Shown here: positions 7,833-15,549 of the stretch, one piece after another
Layout of the letters: each line of letters starts with the position of its first letter
How positions within the stretch are numbered: the first letter of the stretch is position 1
Assembly: GCA_023433775.1 (NCBI GenBank)
Contig: JAEYTY010000150.1
Span: 1 to 44,444 of the forward strand
Direction: 5' to 3'
DNA: 44,444 nucleotides
Source of the DNA: Pseudomonadota bacterium
GTDB taxonomy: Bacteria > Pseudomonadota > Alphaproteobacteria > Rhizobiales > Devosiaceae
Notes under the pieces: generated by a model
Database searches by the model: none
Told to the model about the DNA's origin: nothing
Seen by the model: only the letters and a program-made list of their open reading frames with translations
Made by a program: the position numbers and the translations under genes

Positions 7833-9203
7833 TCAGGCTGCGTCGAAGACCACGCGGTTCCTGCCTTCGCGCTTGGCCCGATAGAGCGCCACGTCGGCCC
7901 GCTTGATGATGCTTTCGGGCGTATCGGCGCCGCTCTCATTGAGTGACACACCGACCGACACTGTCACCGACAAAGGCCGTAAAGCCCCGGCCTCAAAAGG
8001 TTTTTCGGCCACGGCCTGCCGCACGCGTTCGGCAACAGCCTCGGCCTGGCCCAGATCCGTATCGGGCATCAGCACCACGAATTCCTCGCCGCCAAAGCGG
8101 CAGGCCAGGTCAACGCCGCGGATATTGCGTTTCAGCCGCGCCGAAAATTCGCGCAGCACCGCGTCGCCGGCGTCGTGGCCATAGCCATCATTGACCGCCT
8201 TGAAGTGATCGAGATCGAGCAGCATTACCGCCATGTCGCGGTCCTGCGACTGCGCCTTGCCCAGCATCACATTGAGATGTCTATCAAAATAGCGCCGGTT
8301 GTAGAGGCCGGTCAGCTCGTCCGTCACCGCCAGCGCCATGGTGCTGTTGACGCTTTCGCGAAGTTCCATGGCGTAGCGATGCCGCCGGATCTGGGTGCGC
8401 ACCCGCGCTGACAGCTCGTTGCGTTCCACCGGGCGGTTGATGAAGTCATTGACGCCCAGGTCCAGCGCCCGCACCACGCGCGGCTTGTCGCCATCGTCGG
8501 CCAGCAAAATAATCGGCAGATTGCGCGAATGGTCGACGGTGCGGATTTGCGAACAAACCCTAAGCGCATCAAAGCCTTCGAGGCTCATGCTCACCAGGGC
8601 CAGCTCATATTTCGCGCCTGAAACCTGGAACACGGCATCGGACGGTTCGGTCAAGATATCCACGCTGTGCTCTGGCGTGAGATAAGATTTGATCCGCTCG
8701 GCCTGCCTGGCGTCAGTATCGATCAACAATACGGAGCCACCGCTTGCCGAAATCTGATCCATGGCGCGCAAAGCGTCTTCCACGGCGATCTGCTGGCCGG
8801 TCAGAGCGCGGGCGCGCAATTCGTCCGTCAGGGATTTGAGGCGCACCAGGCTCTTCACCCGCGCCATCAGCTGCATGTCATCGACAGGCTTGGTCAGGAA
8901 ATCATCGGCGCCGACTTCCAGGCCCTTCACCCGGTCCGAGGTCTGGTCCAGCGCCGTCACCATCAGCACGGGCAGATGATGGGTGCGCGGATCGCACTTG
9001 AGGCGGCGGCATACTTCAAAGCCGTCCATGTCGGGCATCATGACGTCGAGCAAGACCACATCGACATGTTCATTGGCGCAGATGTCCAGCGCTTCCGGGC
9101 CCGAAGAGGCCGTTACGACCTCAAAATATTCGGCGGACAACCGGGCCTCGAGCAGGCGCACATTGGTTGGAATATCGTCGACAATCAGAACACGCGCCGT
9201 CAC
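7833..9203 (-). CDS. pleD: PleD-type response regulator / diguanylate cyclase
   Basis: 456 residues, the same architecture and nearly the same length as Caulobacter PleD. REC1 (1-120) carries the phospho-acceptor D53 in LLDVMMPD. REC2 (~155-275) lacks an Asp at the matching place (LALVSMS) and is the usual dimerisation adaptor. The C-terminal GGDEF domain has an intact active site GGEEF at 371-375 and an intact inhibitory I-site RxxD (R362-D365), so it should make cyclic di-GMP and be product-inhibited. It lies 79 bp downstream of divK on the same strand, the classic divK-pleD operon for polar development and the motile-to-sessile switch. Confidence 0.97.
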   Translation of the reverse strand: MTARVLIVDDIPTNVRLLEARLSAEYFEVVTASSGPEALDICANEHVDVVLLDVMMPDMDGFEVCRRLKCDPRTHHLPVLMVTALDQTSDRVKGLEVGADDFLTKPVDDMQLMARVKSLVRLKSLTDELRARALTGQQIAVEDALRAMDQISASGGSVLLIDTDARQAERIKSYLTPEHSVDILTEPSDAVFQVSGAKYELALVSMSLEGFDALRVCSQIRTVDHSRNLPIILLADDGDKPRVVRALDLGVNDFINRPVERNELSARVRTQIRRHRYAMELRESVNSTMALAVTDELTGLYNRRYFDRHLNVMLGKAQSQDRDMAVMLLDLDHFKAVNDGYGHDAGDAVLREFSARLKRNIRGVDLACRFGGEEFVVLMPDTDLGQAEAVAERVRQAVAEKPFEAGALRPLSVTVSVGVSLNESGADTPESIIKRADVALYRAKREGRNRVVFDAA

Positions 9204-9282
9204 GCTGCCACCCCGGTAAAATCCAGCCCACCGGCAGCGTTTTCGCCGGCGTCAAGCCAAGCCTGACCGGCGCAAACCCGTG

Positions 9283-9654
9283 TCAGGCCGGGCCAATATA
9301 GTGGGCAATGGTTTCCAGAAAGTGAGACACCGAGATCGGTTTGGAGATATAGCCCTCGCAGCCACCCTGCAAAATACGTTCTTCATCGCCCTTCATGGCG
9401 AAGGCCGTCACGGCGATCACCGGAATATGGGCCAGATGCTCATCATCCTTGAGCCATTTGGTCACCACCAGGCCCGACACCTCGGGGAGCTGGATATCCA
9501 TCAGGATCAGGTCCGGCATATGGGCGCGGGCAAGATCGAGCGCTTCCATGCCGTTGCGGGTCTGGATTACGCTATATCCACGCGATTCGAGCAGATCGTT
9601 GAAGAGCTTCATATTGAGCTCGTTGTCTTCAACGATCATGACTGTCTTGGCCAT
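9283..9654 (-). CDS. divK: Single-domain response regulator DivK
   Basis: 123 residues, a stand-alone receiver domain. DivK controls the asymmetric-division phosphorelay by tuning the PleC/DivJ/DivL kinases and thereby CtrA. D53 in LILMDIQLPEVSG is the phospho-acceptor. The acidic pair (VED), the T/A switch (VTAFAMKG) and the KP lysine (YISKPIS) are all present. The start at 9654 (MAKTVMIVEDNELNMK) has GAGG a few bases upstream. It forms an operon with pleD. The 138-bp upstream space is shared with the divergent DUF3572 gene; no clear CtrA site (TTAA-N7-TTAA) was seen there. Confidence 0.97.
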   Translation of the reverse strand: MAKTVMIVEDNELNMKLFNDLLESRGYSVIQTRNGMEALDLARAHMPDLILMDIQLPEVSGLVVTKWLKDDEHLAHIPVIAVTAFAMKGDEERILQGGCEGYISKPISVSHFLETIAHYIGPA

Positions 9655-9792
9655 TATTCCTCGCTTGGCGCCTGGGCCGCGCAGCACGGGTCTGGAAACG
9701 TTACCGATGCGACTCGGCACTTCGCTTCCCTCCCCTGTTGGGCTAGCATTCAAACCGTTACAAAACACCAAATATGAGGCTGTGCCTTGCCA

Positions 9793-10065
9793 ATGAACGA
9801 CCGCGCAGCCCACGATATCGCACCTCTCGCTGATGCCTGCCTTGGCTATCTGGCGGAAAATCCCGATGAATTGCTCGCCTTCATGCAGCAGGCTGGCCTC
9901 GACCCGCAGGCCTTGCGCGCCACGGTGGGTTCAGAGCAGTTGCAGCGCGGCCTGATCGACTATTTTGCCGCCAATGAAGGGATTTTACTGGCCATGACGG
10001 CCAATAGCGGCATGACGCCGGAGAGTTTTATGCGCGTTTGGCACCGGCTCAATCAGGCGGAATGA
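9793..10065 (+). CDS. DUF3572 family protein
   Basis: 90 residues from ATG 9793; an in-frame TTG lies 6 bp earlier. It is a small helical, acidic protein without Cys or membrane segments. The text LGYLAENPDELLAFMQQAGLDP and the PESFMRVWHRL end match what I recall of DUF3572, a family restricted to Alphaproteobacteria and usually found next to divK and dinB. Its function is unknown. The stop codon TGA touches the ATG of dinB, so the two are translationally coupled. Confidence 0.85.
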   Translation: MNDRAAHDIAPLADACLGYLAENPDELLAFMQQAGLDPQALRATVGSEQLQRGLIDYFAANEGILLAMTANSGMTPESFMRVWHRLNQAE

Positions 10066-11400
10066 ATGGCTGCCGATTGGCTCTGTCGCGATTGCCTGCG
10101 CGGCGAAACCAGCCCAACTGCGCCCGCGCGCTGCCCGACATGCGGTTCGCCGCGCATTCGCAGTCACGCCGAGCTTTTCGCGCTCTCCATCGCCCATGTC
10201 GATTGCGACGCCTTCTACGCCTCGGTCGAAAAGCGCGATGACCCGTCCCTCCGCGACAAGCCGCTGATCATCGGCGGTGGCGTGCGGGGCGTCGTGTCCA
10301 CCTGCTGCTATATTGCGCGCCAGTCCGGCGTGCGTTCGGCCATGCCCATGTTCAAGGCGCGCGAGCTTTGCCCCGACGCGGTGATCATCAAGCCCGACAT
10401 GGCCAAATATGTCGATGTCTCCCGGCAGATCAGGCGCCATATGGACGCGCTGACGCCGCTGGTCGAGCCGATCTCCATCGATGAGGCGTTCCTCGATCTC
10501 ACCGGCACCCAGACCTTGCACAAGGCGCCGCCGGCGCTGGTGCTGGCGCGTTTCGTGCGGACCATCGAACAAAACATTGGCGTCACCATCTCGGTCGGTC
10601 TCAGCCACAACAAATTTCTCGCTAAAGTCGCATCGGACCTCGATAAACCGCGCGGCTTTGCCATTGTCGGCGCCGCTGAAACGCTGGAATTCCTGGCACC
10701 CAAACCGATCAGTCTCATCTTTGGCGTCGGCAAGGTCTTCACCGAGACGCTCCGCAAGGACGGATATGTCACCATAGGCCAGCTCCAGCAGGAGCAGCCT
10801 GAACGCCTGATGCGGCTCTATGGCGAATCGGGCGCTCGCCTCGTCCGGCTGGCGCAGGGCCTCGATTATCGGCGGGTCTCCGTCGATGGCGAGATGAAAA
10901 CCGTTTCCTCCGAAACCACCTTCAACACCGACAAGGCTTCGCTCGAGGAACTCTCCACCGAATTGCTGAAGGTCTCCGAACGCCTGTCTGAGCGATTGAA
11001 ATCCAAGGGAATTGTCGGCGACACGGTGACGCTGAAACTCAAAACCACCGGATTTAAGTTGCGCACGCGGGCCCGACACCTGATGATGCCGACGCAATTG
11101 GCCAATGTGATTTATGAAACAGGCATGAGTCTGTTGCGCCACGAAGCTGATGGCACGCCGTTCCGCCTGATCGGGATTGGCGTATCCGGTATCGAGGCGG
11201 CTGACGGCAGTGACCCCTCGGATCTGCTGGAGCCACAGCTGGCGCGCAAGGCCGCAGCCGAACGGGCCATGGACAAGGTCCGCACACGGTTTGGCCGCAC
11301 CGCAGTGGTACGCGGAAAACTCTATGTAAACCGGCCCGATGCCCAGGCGGCGCCGGTCTCCGAAGAAGAAGCAGAAGACCTCGAAGGCAAGACAAGATGA
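10066..11400 (+). CDS. dinB: DNA polymerase IV (Y-family) with N-terminal zinc finger
   Basis: 444 residues. DinB is a low-fidelity polymerase that bypasses damaged template bases. The palm metal ligands are D46 (AHVDCDAFYASVE) and D139-E140 (ISIDEAF); the little-finger domain fills roughly 285-410. The first 30 residues form an extra CxxC...CxxC module (C7, C10, C23, C26), a variant frequent in Hyphomicrobiales and absent from E. coli DinB. This places the core about 40 residues later than usual. It begins directly after the DUF3572 stop and overlaps the next gene by 4 bp (ATGA). No LexA box was recognised upstream. Confidence 0.95.
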   Translation: MAADWLCRDCLRGETSPTAPARCPTCGSPRIRSHAELFALSIAHVDCDAFYASVEKRDDPSLRDKPLIIGGGVRGVVSTCCYIARQSGVRSAMPMFKARELCPDAVIIKPDMAKYVDVSRQIRRHMDALTPLVEPISIDEAFLDLTGTQTLHKAPPALVLARFVRTIEQNIGVTISVGLSHNKFLAKVASDLDKPRGFAIVGAAETLEFLAPKPISLIFGVGKVFTETLRKDGYVTIGQLQQEQPERLMRLYGESGARLVRLAQGLDYRRVSVDGEMKTVSSETTFNTDKASLEELSTELLKVSERLSERLKSKGIVGDTVTLKLKTTGFKLRTRARHLMMPTQLANVIYETGMSLLRHEADGTPFRLIGIGVSGIEAADGSDPSDLLEPQLARKAAAERAMDKVRTRFGRTAVVRGKLYVNRPDAQAAPVSEEEAEDLEGKTR

Positions 11401-11855
11401 CCGATCCGATCCAGAAACTCCGCGAATATGGCTATGAACTGCCCCCGGCCAAGGCTCCTGTGGCCAGCTATCTGCCCGTGACCCGCAGCGGCAATATTGT
11501 CTATGTGTCCGGGCAAATTTCGAGCAATGAGCAGGGCGTGGTTCAGGGCCGTCTGGGCGACAATATGAATGTCGTCCAGGGTGGCAATGCCGCCGAACTG
11601 GCGGCGGTCAATGTGTTGTCGCAGATCGTCAATATGGCGGGCGTGCCGCTGCACGAAATCAAGCGTATCCTCAAGGTTACCGTTCTGGTCGCATCCACCC
11701 CTGACTTCTTCGAACAGCACCTGGTGGCCAATGGTTGTTCAAACCTGCTGGTGGGTGTCCTGGGCGACAAGGGCAAGCACGCTCGCGCTGCCTTCGGCGT
11801 TGCCTCCCTGCCGCTCGGTGCTGCGGTGGAAGTCGAGGCCGTCGTCGAGGTTTAG
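11397..11855 (+). CDS. RidA family (YjgF/YER057c/UK114) protein
   Basis: 152 residues. RidA proteins hydrolyse reactive enamine/imine intermediates released by PLP enzymes. The fold-typical pieces are the start helix, YLPVTRSGNIVYVSGQIS, VLSQIVNMAG, LKVTVLVAST and a C-terminal ARAAFGVASLPLGAAVEVEAVVEV. In archetypal RidA the key Arg is in a C-terminal RxxV motif; here ARAAFGVA provides a similar Arg, but the exact subgroup is not certain. The start overlaps the end of dinB (ATGA), so it belongs to the same transcript. Confidence 0.9.
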   Translation: MTDPIQKLREYGYELPPAKAPVASYLPVTRSGNIVYVSGQISSNEQGVVQGRLGDNMNVVQGGNAAELAAVNVLSQIVNMAGVPLHEIKRILKVTVLVASTPDFFEQHLVANGCSNLLVGVLGDKGKHARAAFGVASLPLGAAVEVEAVVEV

Positions 11856-11856
11856 G

Positions 11857-11916
11857 CGCCTTTGCAATGAAACTGTCATGCAGACATGAGACCTAGTCCT
11901 TTCGGACACAAAGGCG
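11857..11916 (+). promoter_or_regulatory. Leader stem before the glycerophosphodiesterase gene
   Basis: CGCCTTTG (11857-11864) and CAAAGGCG (11909-11916) are perfect inverted arms. Smaller TCATG/CATGA arms lie inside the loop. The right arm contains AAGG, the only ribosome-binding candidate for ATG 11923, so the fold could hide the ribosome site. Effect is inferred. Confidence 0.35.
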
Positions 11917-11922
11917 ATCTGC

Positions 11923-12684
11923 ATGACATCCCCACTCTTTCCCCGCCCCATCGCGCACCGCGGTCTCCACGATCGCGCCAGTGGCGTCATCGAAAACTCG
12001 GCATCCGCCTTCGAGGCGGCTATCGCTGGCAATTTCGCCATCGAATGCGACTTGCAACTGACCCGCGATGGCGTCCCGGTGGTGTTTCATGATGACGACC
12101 TGACCCGGCTGACTGGCCAACAAGGCCGCGTCAGTGAGCGCAGTGCGGCGGAAATGGGTGAAATCCCCCTGCTCGACAGCAGTGCCGGAGACCGCCCGCA
12201 GACGCTCGATGCATTCCTCGCCCAGATCGATGGCCGCACCCTGCTCCAGATCGAGCTGAAGTTTCAGCCGGACGCTGAATCCACACGCGATCTGGCCCGT
12301 GCCACCGCCCAGTCTCTCGCCCAATACAAAGGCCCGGTGACCGTCGAATCCTTCGATCCGCGTCTCATCGCCCTTGTCCGCGATTTCGGCTTTTCCGGCC
12401 CGCGCGGCATCATCACCTATGACTATGAGAACAGCGATTATCCGCCGGGCATCGACGAGGATGAGCGCTATATCCTGAAACACCTGCTGCATTGGCAGGA
12501 GACGCGGTTTGACTTTATTTCCTGTGCCCAGAACGCTCTCACCCTGCCCGCCATCACTTTCTGGCGTTCGCTCGGCAAGCCGGTGACCGCGTGGACGATA
12601 AGGTCTATGGTTGAAGCAGAGGCCGCACGGCCCCATATCGACCAGATTGTCTTCGAAGGCTTCAACCCCGACCTTGGCCACTAG
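11923..12684 (+). CDS. Glycerophosphodiester phosphodiesterase family protein
   Basis: 253 residues, typical for bacterial cytosolic GDPD. These enzymes cleave glycerophosphodiesters to glycerol-3-phosphate and an alcohol. Seen: IAHRG (first catalytic His), ENSASAFEAA (metal Glu), ECDLQLTRDGVPVVFHDDDLTRLTG (metal Glu/Asp and second catalytic His), LLQIELKF, and VTAWTI near the end. No signal peptide is present. The gene follows the RidA gene by 67 bp, and its end overlaps the proposed start of the next gene, suggesting coupled translation. Confidence 0.93.
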   Translation: MTSPLFPRPIAHRGLHDRASGVIENSASAFEAAIAGNFAIECDLQLTRDGVPVVFHDDDLTRLTGQQGRVSERSAAEMGEIPLLDSSAGDRPQTLDAFLAQIDGRTLLQIELKFQPDAESTRDLARATAQSLAQYKGPVTVESFDPRLIALVRDFGFSGPRGIITYDYENSDYPPGIDEDERYILKHLLHWQETRFDFISCAQNALTLPAITFWRSLGKPVTAWTIRSMVEAEAARPHIDQIVFEGFNPDLGH

Positions 12685-13849
12685 CGCTTATACAGCGACA
12701 ATCCATCCCTCGACCGCCTCCATCCCGGCCGAGACCTGGAACAGTCTTGCGCCCTCGACCGATGGCGTGGTCGATAACCCTTTCCTCGATCACGCTTTTT
12801 TCCGTGCCCTCGAAGAGTCCGGCTGTGCATCCGGAGCGACGGGGTGGCAGCCGCAGCATATCGTCCTCAGCGACGAAAGCGGTGCTTCCATTGGATTGCT
12901 GCCGCTGTTTCTCAAATCCCATTCCATGGGCGAATATGTCTTCGATCACGGCTGGGCCAATGCGCTGGAGCGGGCTGGCGGACATTATTACCCGAAACTG
13001 CAGGGCTCAGTGCCTTTCACGCCCGCGACCGCGCCAAAGCTGCTGGTGCCCTCGGGAAGCATCGAGGCGCAGGCCGCCCTGCTCTCCACTTCCCAGCAAT
13101 TGGCCACCCAGCGCGACGCCTCGTCCGTCCACCTCACATTCCTGCCCGGCAGCGAAGCCGAACTCGCCAGCTCGCTGGGCTGGCTGCCACGTGTGGACAC
13201 CCAGTTTCACTGGCACAATCAGGGCTTTGACAGCTTTGAGCAGTTCCTCGAAACGCTCTCGTCCCGCAAGCGCAAGGTCATCCGCCGCGAACGCCGCGAT
13301 GCGCTTGCCGATGGCATCAGCGTTCGCTGGCTCAGTGGCAAGGACATCGAGGAACAGCACTGGGATGCGTTCTTTGATTTCTATGAGGACACTGGCGCCC
13401 GCAAATGGGGCCGTCCCTATCTCAACCGCACCTTCTTCTCGCTCCTCGGCCAGTATATGGCCGACCGCGTGGTGCTGATGCTGGCCTATGACGGCGACAC
13501 ACCCATCGCCGGGGCCATCAATTTTCGCGGGGCAGACCGGCTGTTCGGTCGCAATTGGGGAGCGGTTCGCGACGTGCCCTTCCTCCATTTCGAAGTCTGC
13601 TATTATCAGGCCATTGACTACGCCATCGCCCATAAACTGGCCGTAGTCGAAGCCGGGGCGCAAGGTGAGCACAAGCTGGCGCGGGGCTATAGCCCGGTCA
13701 TCACCCATTCGGCCCACTGGATCGCCCATCCGGGCCTGCGCGCTGCCGTGGCCGACTATCTTGAGGAAGAACGCCCCGCCATCGAGCGCCAGCAGGAAAT
13801 GCTCGAGACGTTCACGCCTTTTCGCAAAGGGGAGCGGACGGATCGCTAG
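12674..13849 (+). CDS. DUF482 (COG3146) GNAT-fold acyltransferase-like protein
   Basis: About 391 residues from TTG 12674, overlapping the previous gene by 11 bp. An ATG at 12611 in the same frame would overlap by 74 bp and is less likely. The family (DUF482, distant to FemAB/GNAT acyltransferases) is recognised from FLDHAFFRALEESG near the N-terminus, the DHGWANA block, SSRKRKVIRRERR, FYEDTGARKWGRPYL and EAGAQGEHKLARGY. The catalytic reaction is not established; some annotations link it to peptidoglycan, without firm evidence. The length matches the family. Confidence 0.85.
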   Translation: MATSAYTATIHPSTASIPAETWNSLAPSTDGVVDNPFLDHAFFRALEESGCASGATGWQPQHIVLSDESGASIGLLPLFLKSHSMGEYVFDHGWANALERAGGHYYPKLQGSVPFTPATAPKLLVPSGSIEAQAALLSTSQQLATQRDASSVHLTFLPGSEAELASSLGWLPRVDTQFHWHNQGFDSFEQFLETLSSRKRKVIRRERRDALADGISVRWLSGKDIEEQHWDAFFDFYEDTGARKWGRPYLNRTFFSLLGQYMADRVVLMLAYDGDTPIAGAINFRGADRLFGRNWGAVRDVPFLHFEVCYYQAIDYAIAHKLAVVEAGAQGEHKLARGYSPVITHSAHWIAHPGLRAAVADYLEEERPAIERQQEMLETFTPFRKGERTDR

Positions 13850-13911
13850 CCCTTCCCCTCGGCGCCACCCGGCTCTAACAATGGTACATGTCCGAGTCCC
13901 GGGAGCCATTG

Positions 13912-14328
13912 ATGAGCTACGATCCCTCCAACATTTTCGCCAAAATCCTCAAGGGCGAACTGCCCTGCCACAGGGTGTTCGAGGACGATAATGCGCTGGT
14001 GATGATGGACATTTTCCCGCAATCGCGCGGCCATACGCTCATCGTTCCGAAGGCCCCGTCGCGCAATCTGCTTGATGCCGACCCGGCTGCGCTGTCCGCC
14101 GTCATGCCGCTGGTGCAAAAGGTCGCGCGCGCCGTGAAGGCGGCAACCAATGCCGATGGGGTGCGCCTCGTTCAGTTCAATGAAGCCCTCGCCGGGCAGA
14201 CGGTGTTCCATCTGCATTTCCACATCATTCCCGTCTATGAGGGCATTGCTCTGGGCAGCCATGGCGGCGGCAAGGCTGATGACGGAGAGCTTGCGGCGCT
14301 CGCCAAAGACATTGCGGCCCGGCTCTAG
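13912..14328 (+). CDS. HIT family (histidine triad) protein
   Basis: 138 residues. HIT proteins are nucleotide hydrolases or transferases of the HINT group. The triad H100-x-H102-x-H104 (HLHFHIIP) is intact. The N-terminal block SNIFAKILKGELPCHRVFEDD and the RGHTLIVPK block are typical. ATG 13912 is preferred over the in-frame ATG 13888 because GGGAG sits 7 bp upstream and because MSYDPSNIF is the usual N-terminus in Hyphomicrobiales. Next gene starts 15 bp later. Confidence 0.95.
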   Translation: MSYDPSNIFAKILKGELPCHRVFEDDNALVMMDIFPQSRGHTLIVPKAPSRNLLDADPAALSAVMPLVQKVARAVKAATNADGVRLVQFNEALAGQTVFHLHFHIIPVYEGIALGSHGGGKADDGELAALAKDIAARL

Positions 14329-14343
14329 CGCCACAGGCAGGTC

Positions 14344-14985
14344 ATGACCCCGGCACGACACCTCTTCCTCGGCATGGTGCTCACCAGCGCGGCGGGCTTT
14401 GTCGATGCGGTCGGCTTCATCGAGCTGGGTGGCTATTTCACTTCATTCATGAGCGGCAATACCACGCAAGGCGGCGCTGCGCTGGTCGATGGCGCATGGC
14501 CTGTCGTCCTGCTCACAAGCTCGCTGGTGGCGCTGTTTTTCATCGGCTCGATCATGGGAACGCTGCTGGCCTTTGCCAGCTCACGCTGGGGACCGGCTCT
14601 CGTCAGCGGCGCCGTGCTGATCGGGGTCGCACTGACGCTGGCGCTGGTTCTGGCGGGATTTCCTGCCACACAAACAATGCTGGTGCTGGCGGCCGGTGCG
14701 GGCGCGCAAAACGCCATTCTGCCCATGCGCGGTGCCGTTCGGCTTGGCGCCACCTTCGTCACCGGCACGCTTTATATGGCCGGACAGGATCTGGCGCTGG
14801 CGATAAAAGGGGCGGCGCCGCGCTGGCGCTGGGCACAACATCTGGCCATCTGGCTGGGTCTTCTCTGCGGGGCAATCCTGGGCGCCCTGCTCTATCGTGT
14901 CGCCGGCATCCACGCGCTGTTCGTGCCCGTCATCATCTATACGGGGTTCACGATAGGCCATATCTGGGCAGCGCGGCGCGCCTGA
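14344..14985 (+). CDS. DUF1275 / YoaK family membrane protein
   Basis: 213 residues with about six hydrophobic segments. The hallmarks of the family are SAAGFVDAVGFIELGGYFTSFMSGNTTQ near the N-terminus and GAGAQNAILP in the middle. It is an inner-membrane protein of unknown function found across bacteria. It lies 15 bp downstream of the HIT gene and ends 20 bp before the convergent YCII-type gene. Confidence 0.92.
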   Translation: MTPARHLFLGMVLTSAAGFVDAVGFIELGGYFTSFMSGNTTQGGAALVDGAWPVVLLTSSLVALFFIGSIMGTLLAFASSRWGPALVSGAVLIGVALTLALVLAGFPATQTMLVLAAGAGAQNAILPMRGAVRLGATFVTGTLYMAGQDLALAIKGAAPRWRWAQHLAIWLGLLCGAILGALLYRVAGIHALFVPVIIYTGFTIGHIWAARRA

Positions 14986-15005
14986 GCGCACCGCCCCAGG
15001 CCGTG

Positions 15006-15370
15006 TCAGTAGTTCACGCCACCGGCGATTTCGCGCACTTCCAGAATGACATTGGTCAGTCCATGGTCAATGTGGAGCTGCAAAAATTCGCTCGCAAGCC
15101 TGGTCGCGTCATCGAGATCGGGTGCCTCGAAAATGGCGTAGCCACCGAGGACTTCCTTGGCTTCGGCGAAGGGGCCATCAATGATCACGACTTCGCCCGT
15201 TTCGCCCAATACGCGCCGTCCTTCGCTGGCGGGCTTCAGCCCACCGGTTGAAATCATCGCGCCTGCGGTCAGGTTCTTTTCCATCCATGGACCCATGTCG
15301 TCCATGAGGCCTGCGGCACCTGTTCAGGCTTAAGATCGGCTGGCGGAATAATGGCCATGAAGTAACGCAT
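15006..15370 (-). pseudogene. YCII-related (DGPF domain) protein, frameshifted
   Basis: The gene should start at ATG 15370, which has a perfect AGGAG and reads MRYFMAIIPPADLKPEQVPQA. At about 15303-15310 the frame breaks. The rest of the protein continues in another frame from MDDMGPWMEKN to the stop at 15006, including STGGLKP, IDGPFAEAKEVLGGYAIFE and the C-terminal half. The distance 15370 to 15305 is one base short of a multiple of three, so a single missing base (probably a C in GCC-TCATG) explains it. The restored protein would be ~121 residues, normal for this family of small ferredoxin-fold proteins of unknown function. The shorter frame could still start at 15305, but it would lack the first strand. 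Confidence 0.85.
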
Positions 15371-15498
15371 AAAAATTCTCCTGCAGGGCCGGCATTGGCC
15401 GCACCCCTCGCCTCAACGACGAACGACGCCCCGAAATTTCGACAAATTTCCCGAAAAAATCTGCATCTGGCAATGGCCTAAGGCCTCAGGCAGGCATG

Positions 15499-15526
15499 GA
15501 AAAGGCCGGGATCGCTCCCGGCCTTT
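15499..15526 (-). terminator. Rho-independent terminator of clpSA
   Basis: An 11-bp perfect stem (AAAGGCCGGGA with TCCCGGCCTTT), 4-nt loop, and TTTTCC tail when read on the reverse strand, 24 bp beyond the clpA stop. Confidence 0.88.
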
Positions 15527-15549
15527 CTCGTTCCTGGTTCTGTTGAACC

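Noticed and set aside
9655..9792. CtrA binding site between divK and DUF3572
   Set aside because: No TTAA-N7-TTAA pattern was found; only partial GTTAC repeats are present.
12611..12673. Upstream ATG for the DUF482 gene
   Set aside because: It would overlap the glycerophosphodiesterase gene by 74 bp and adds residues unlike the family. TTG 12674 is preferred.
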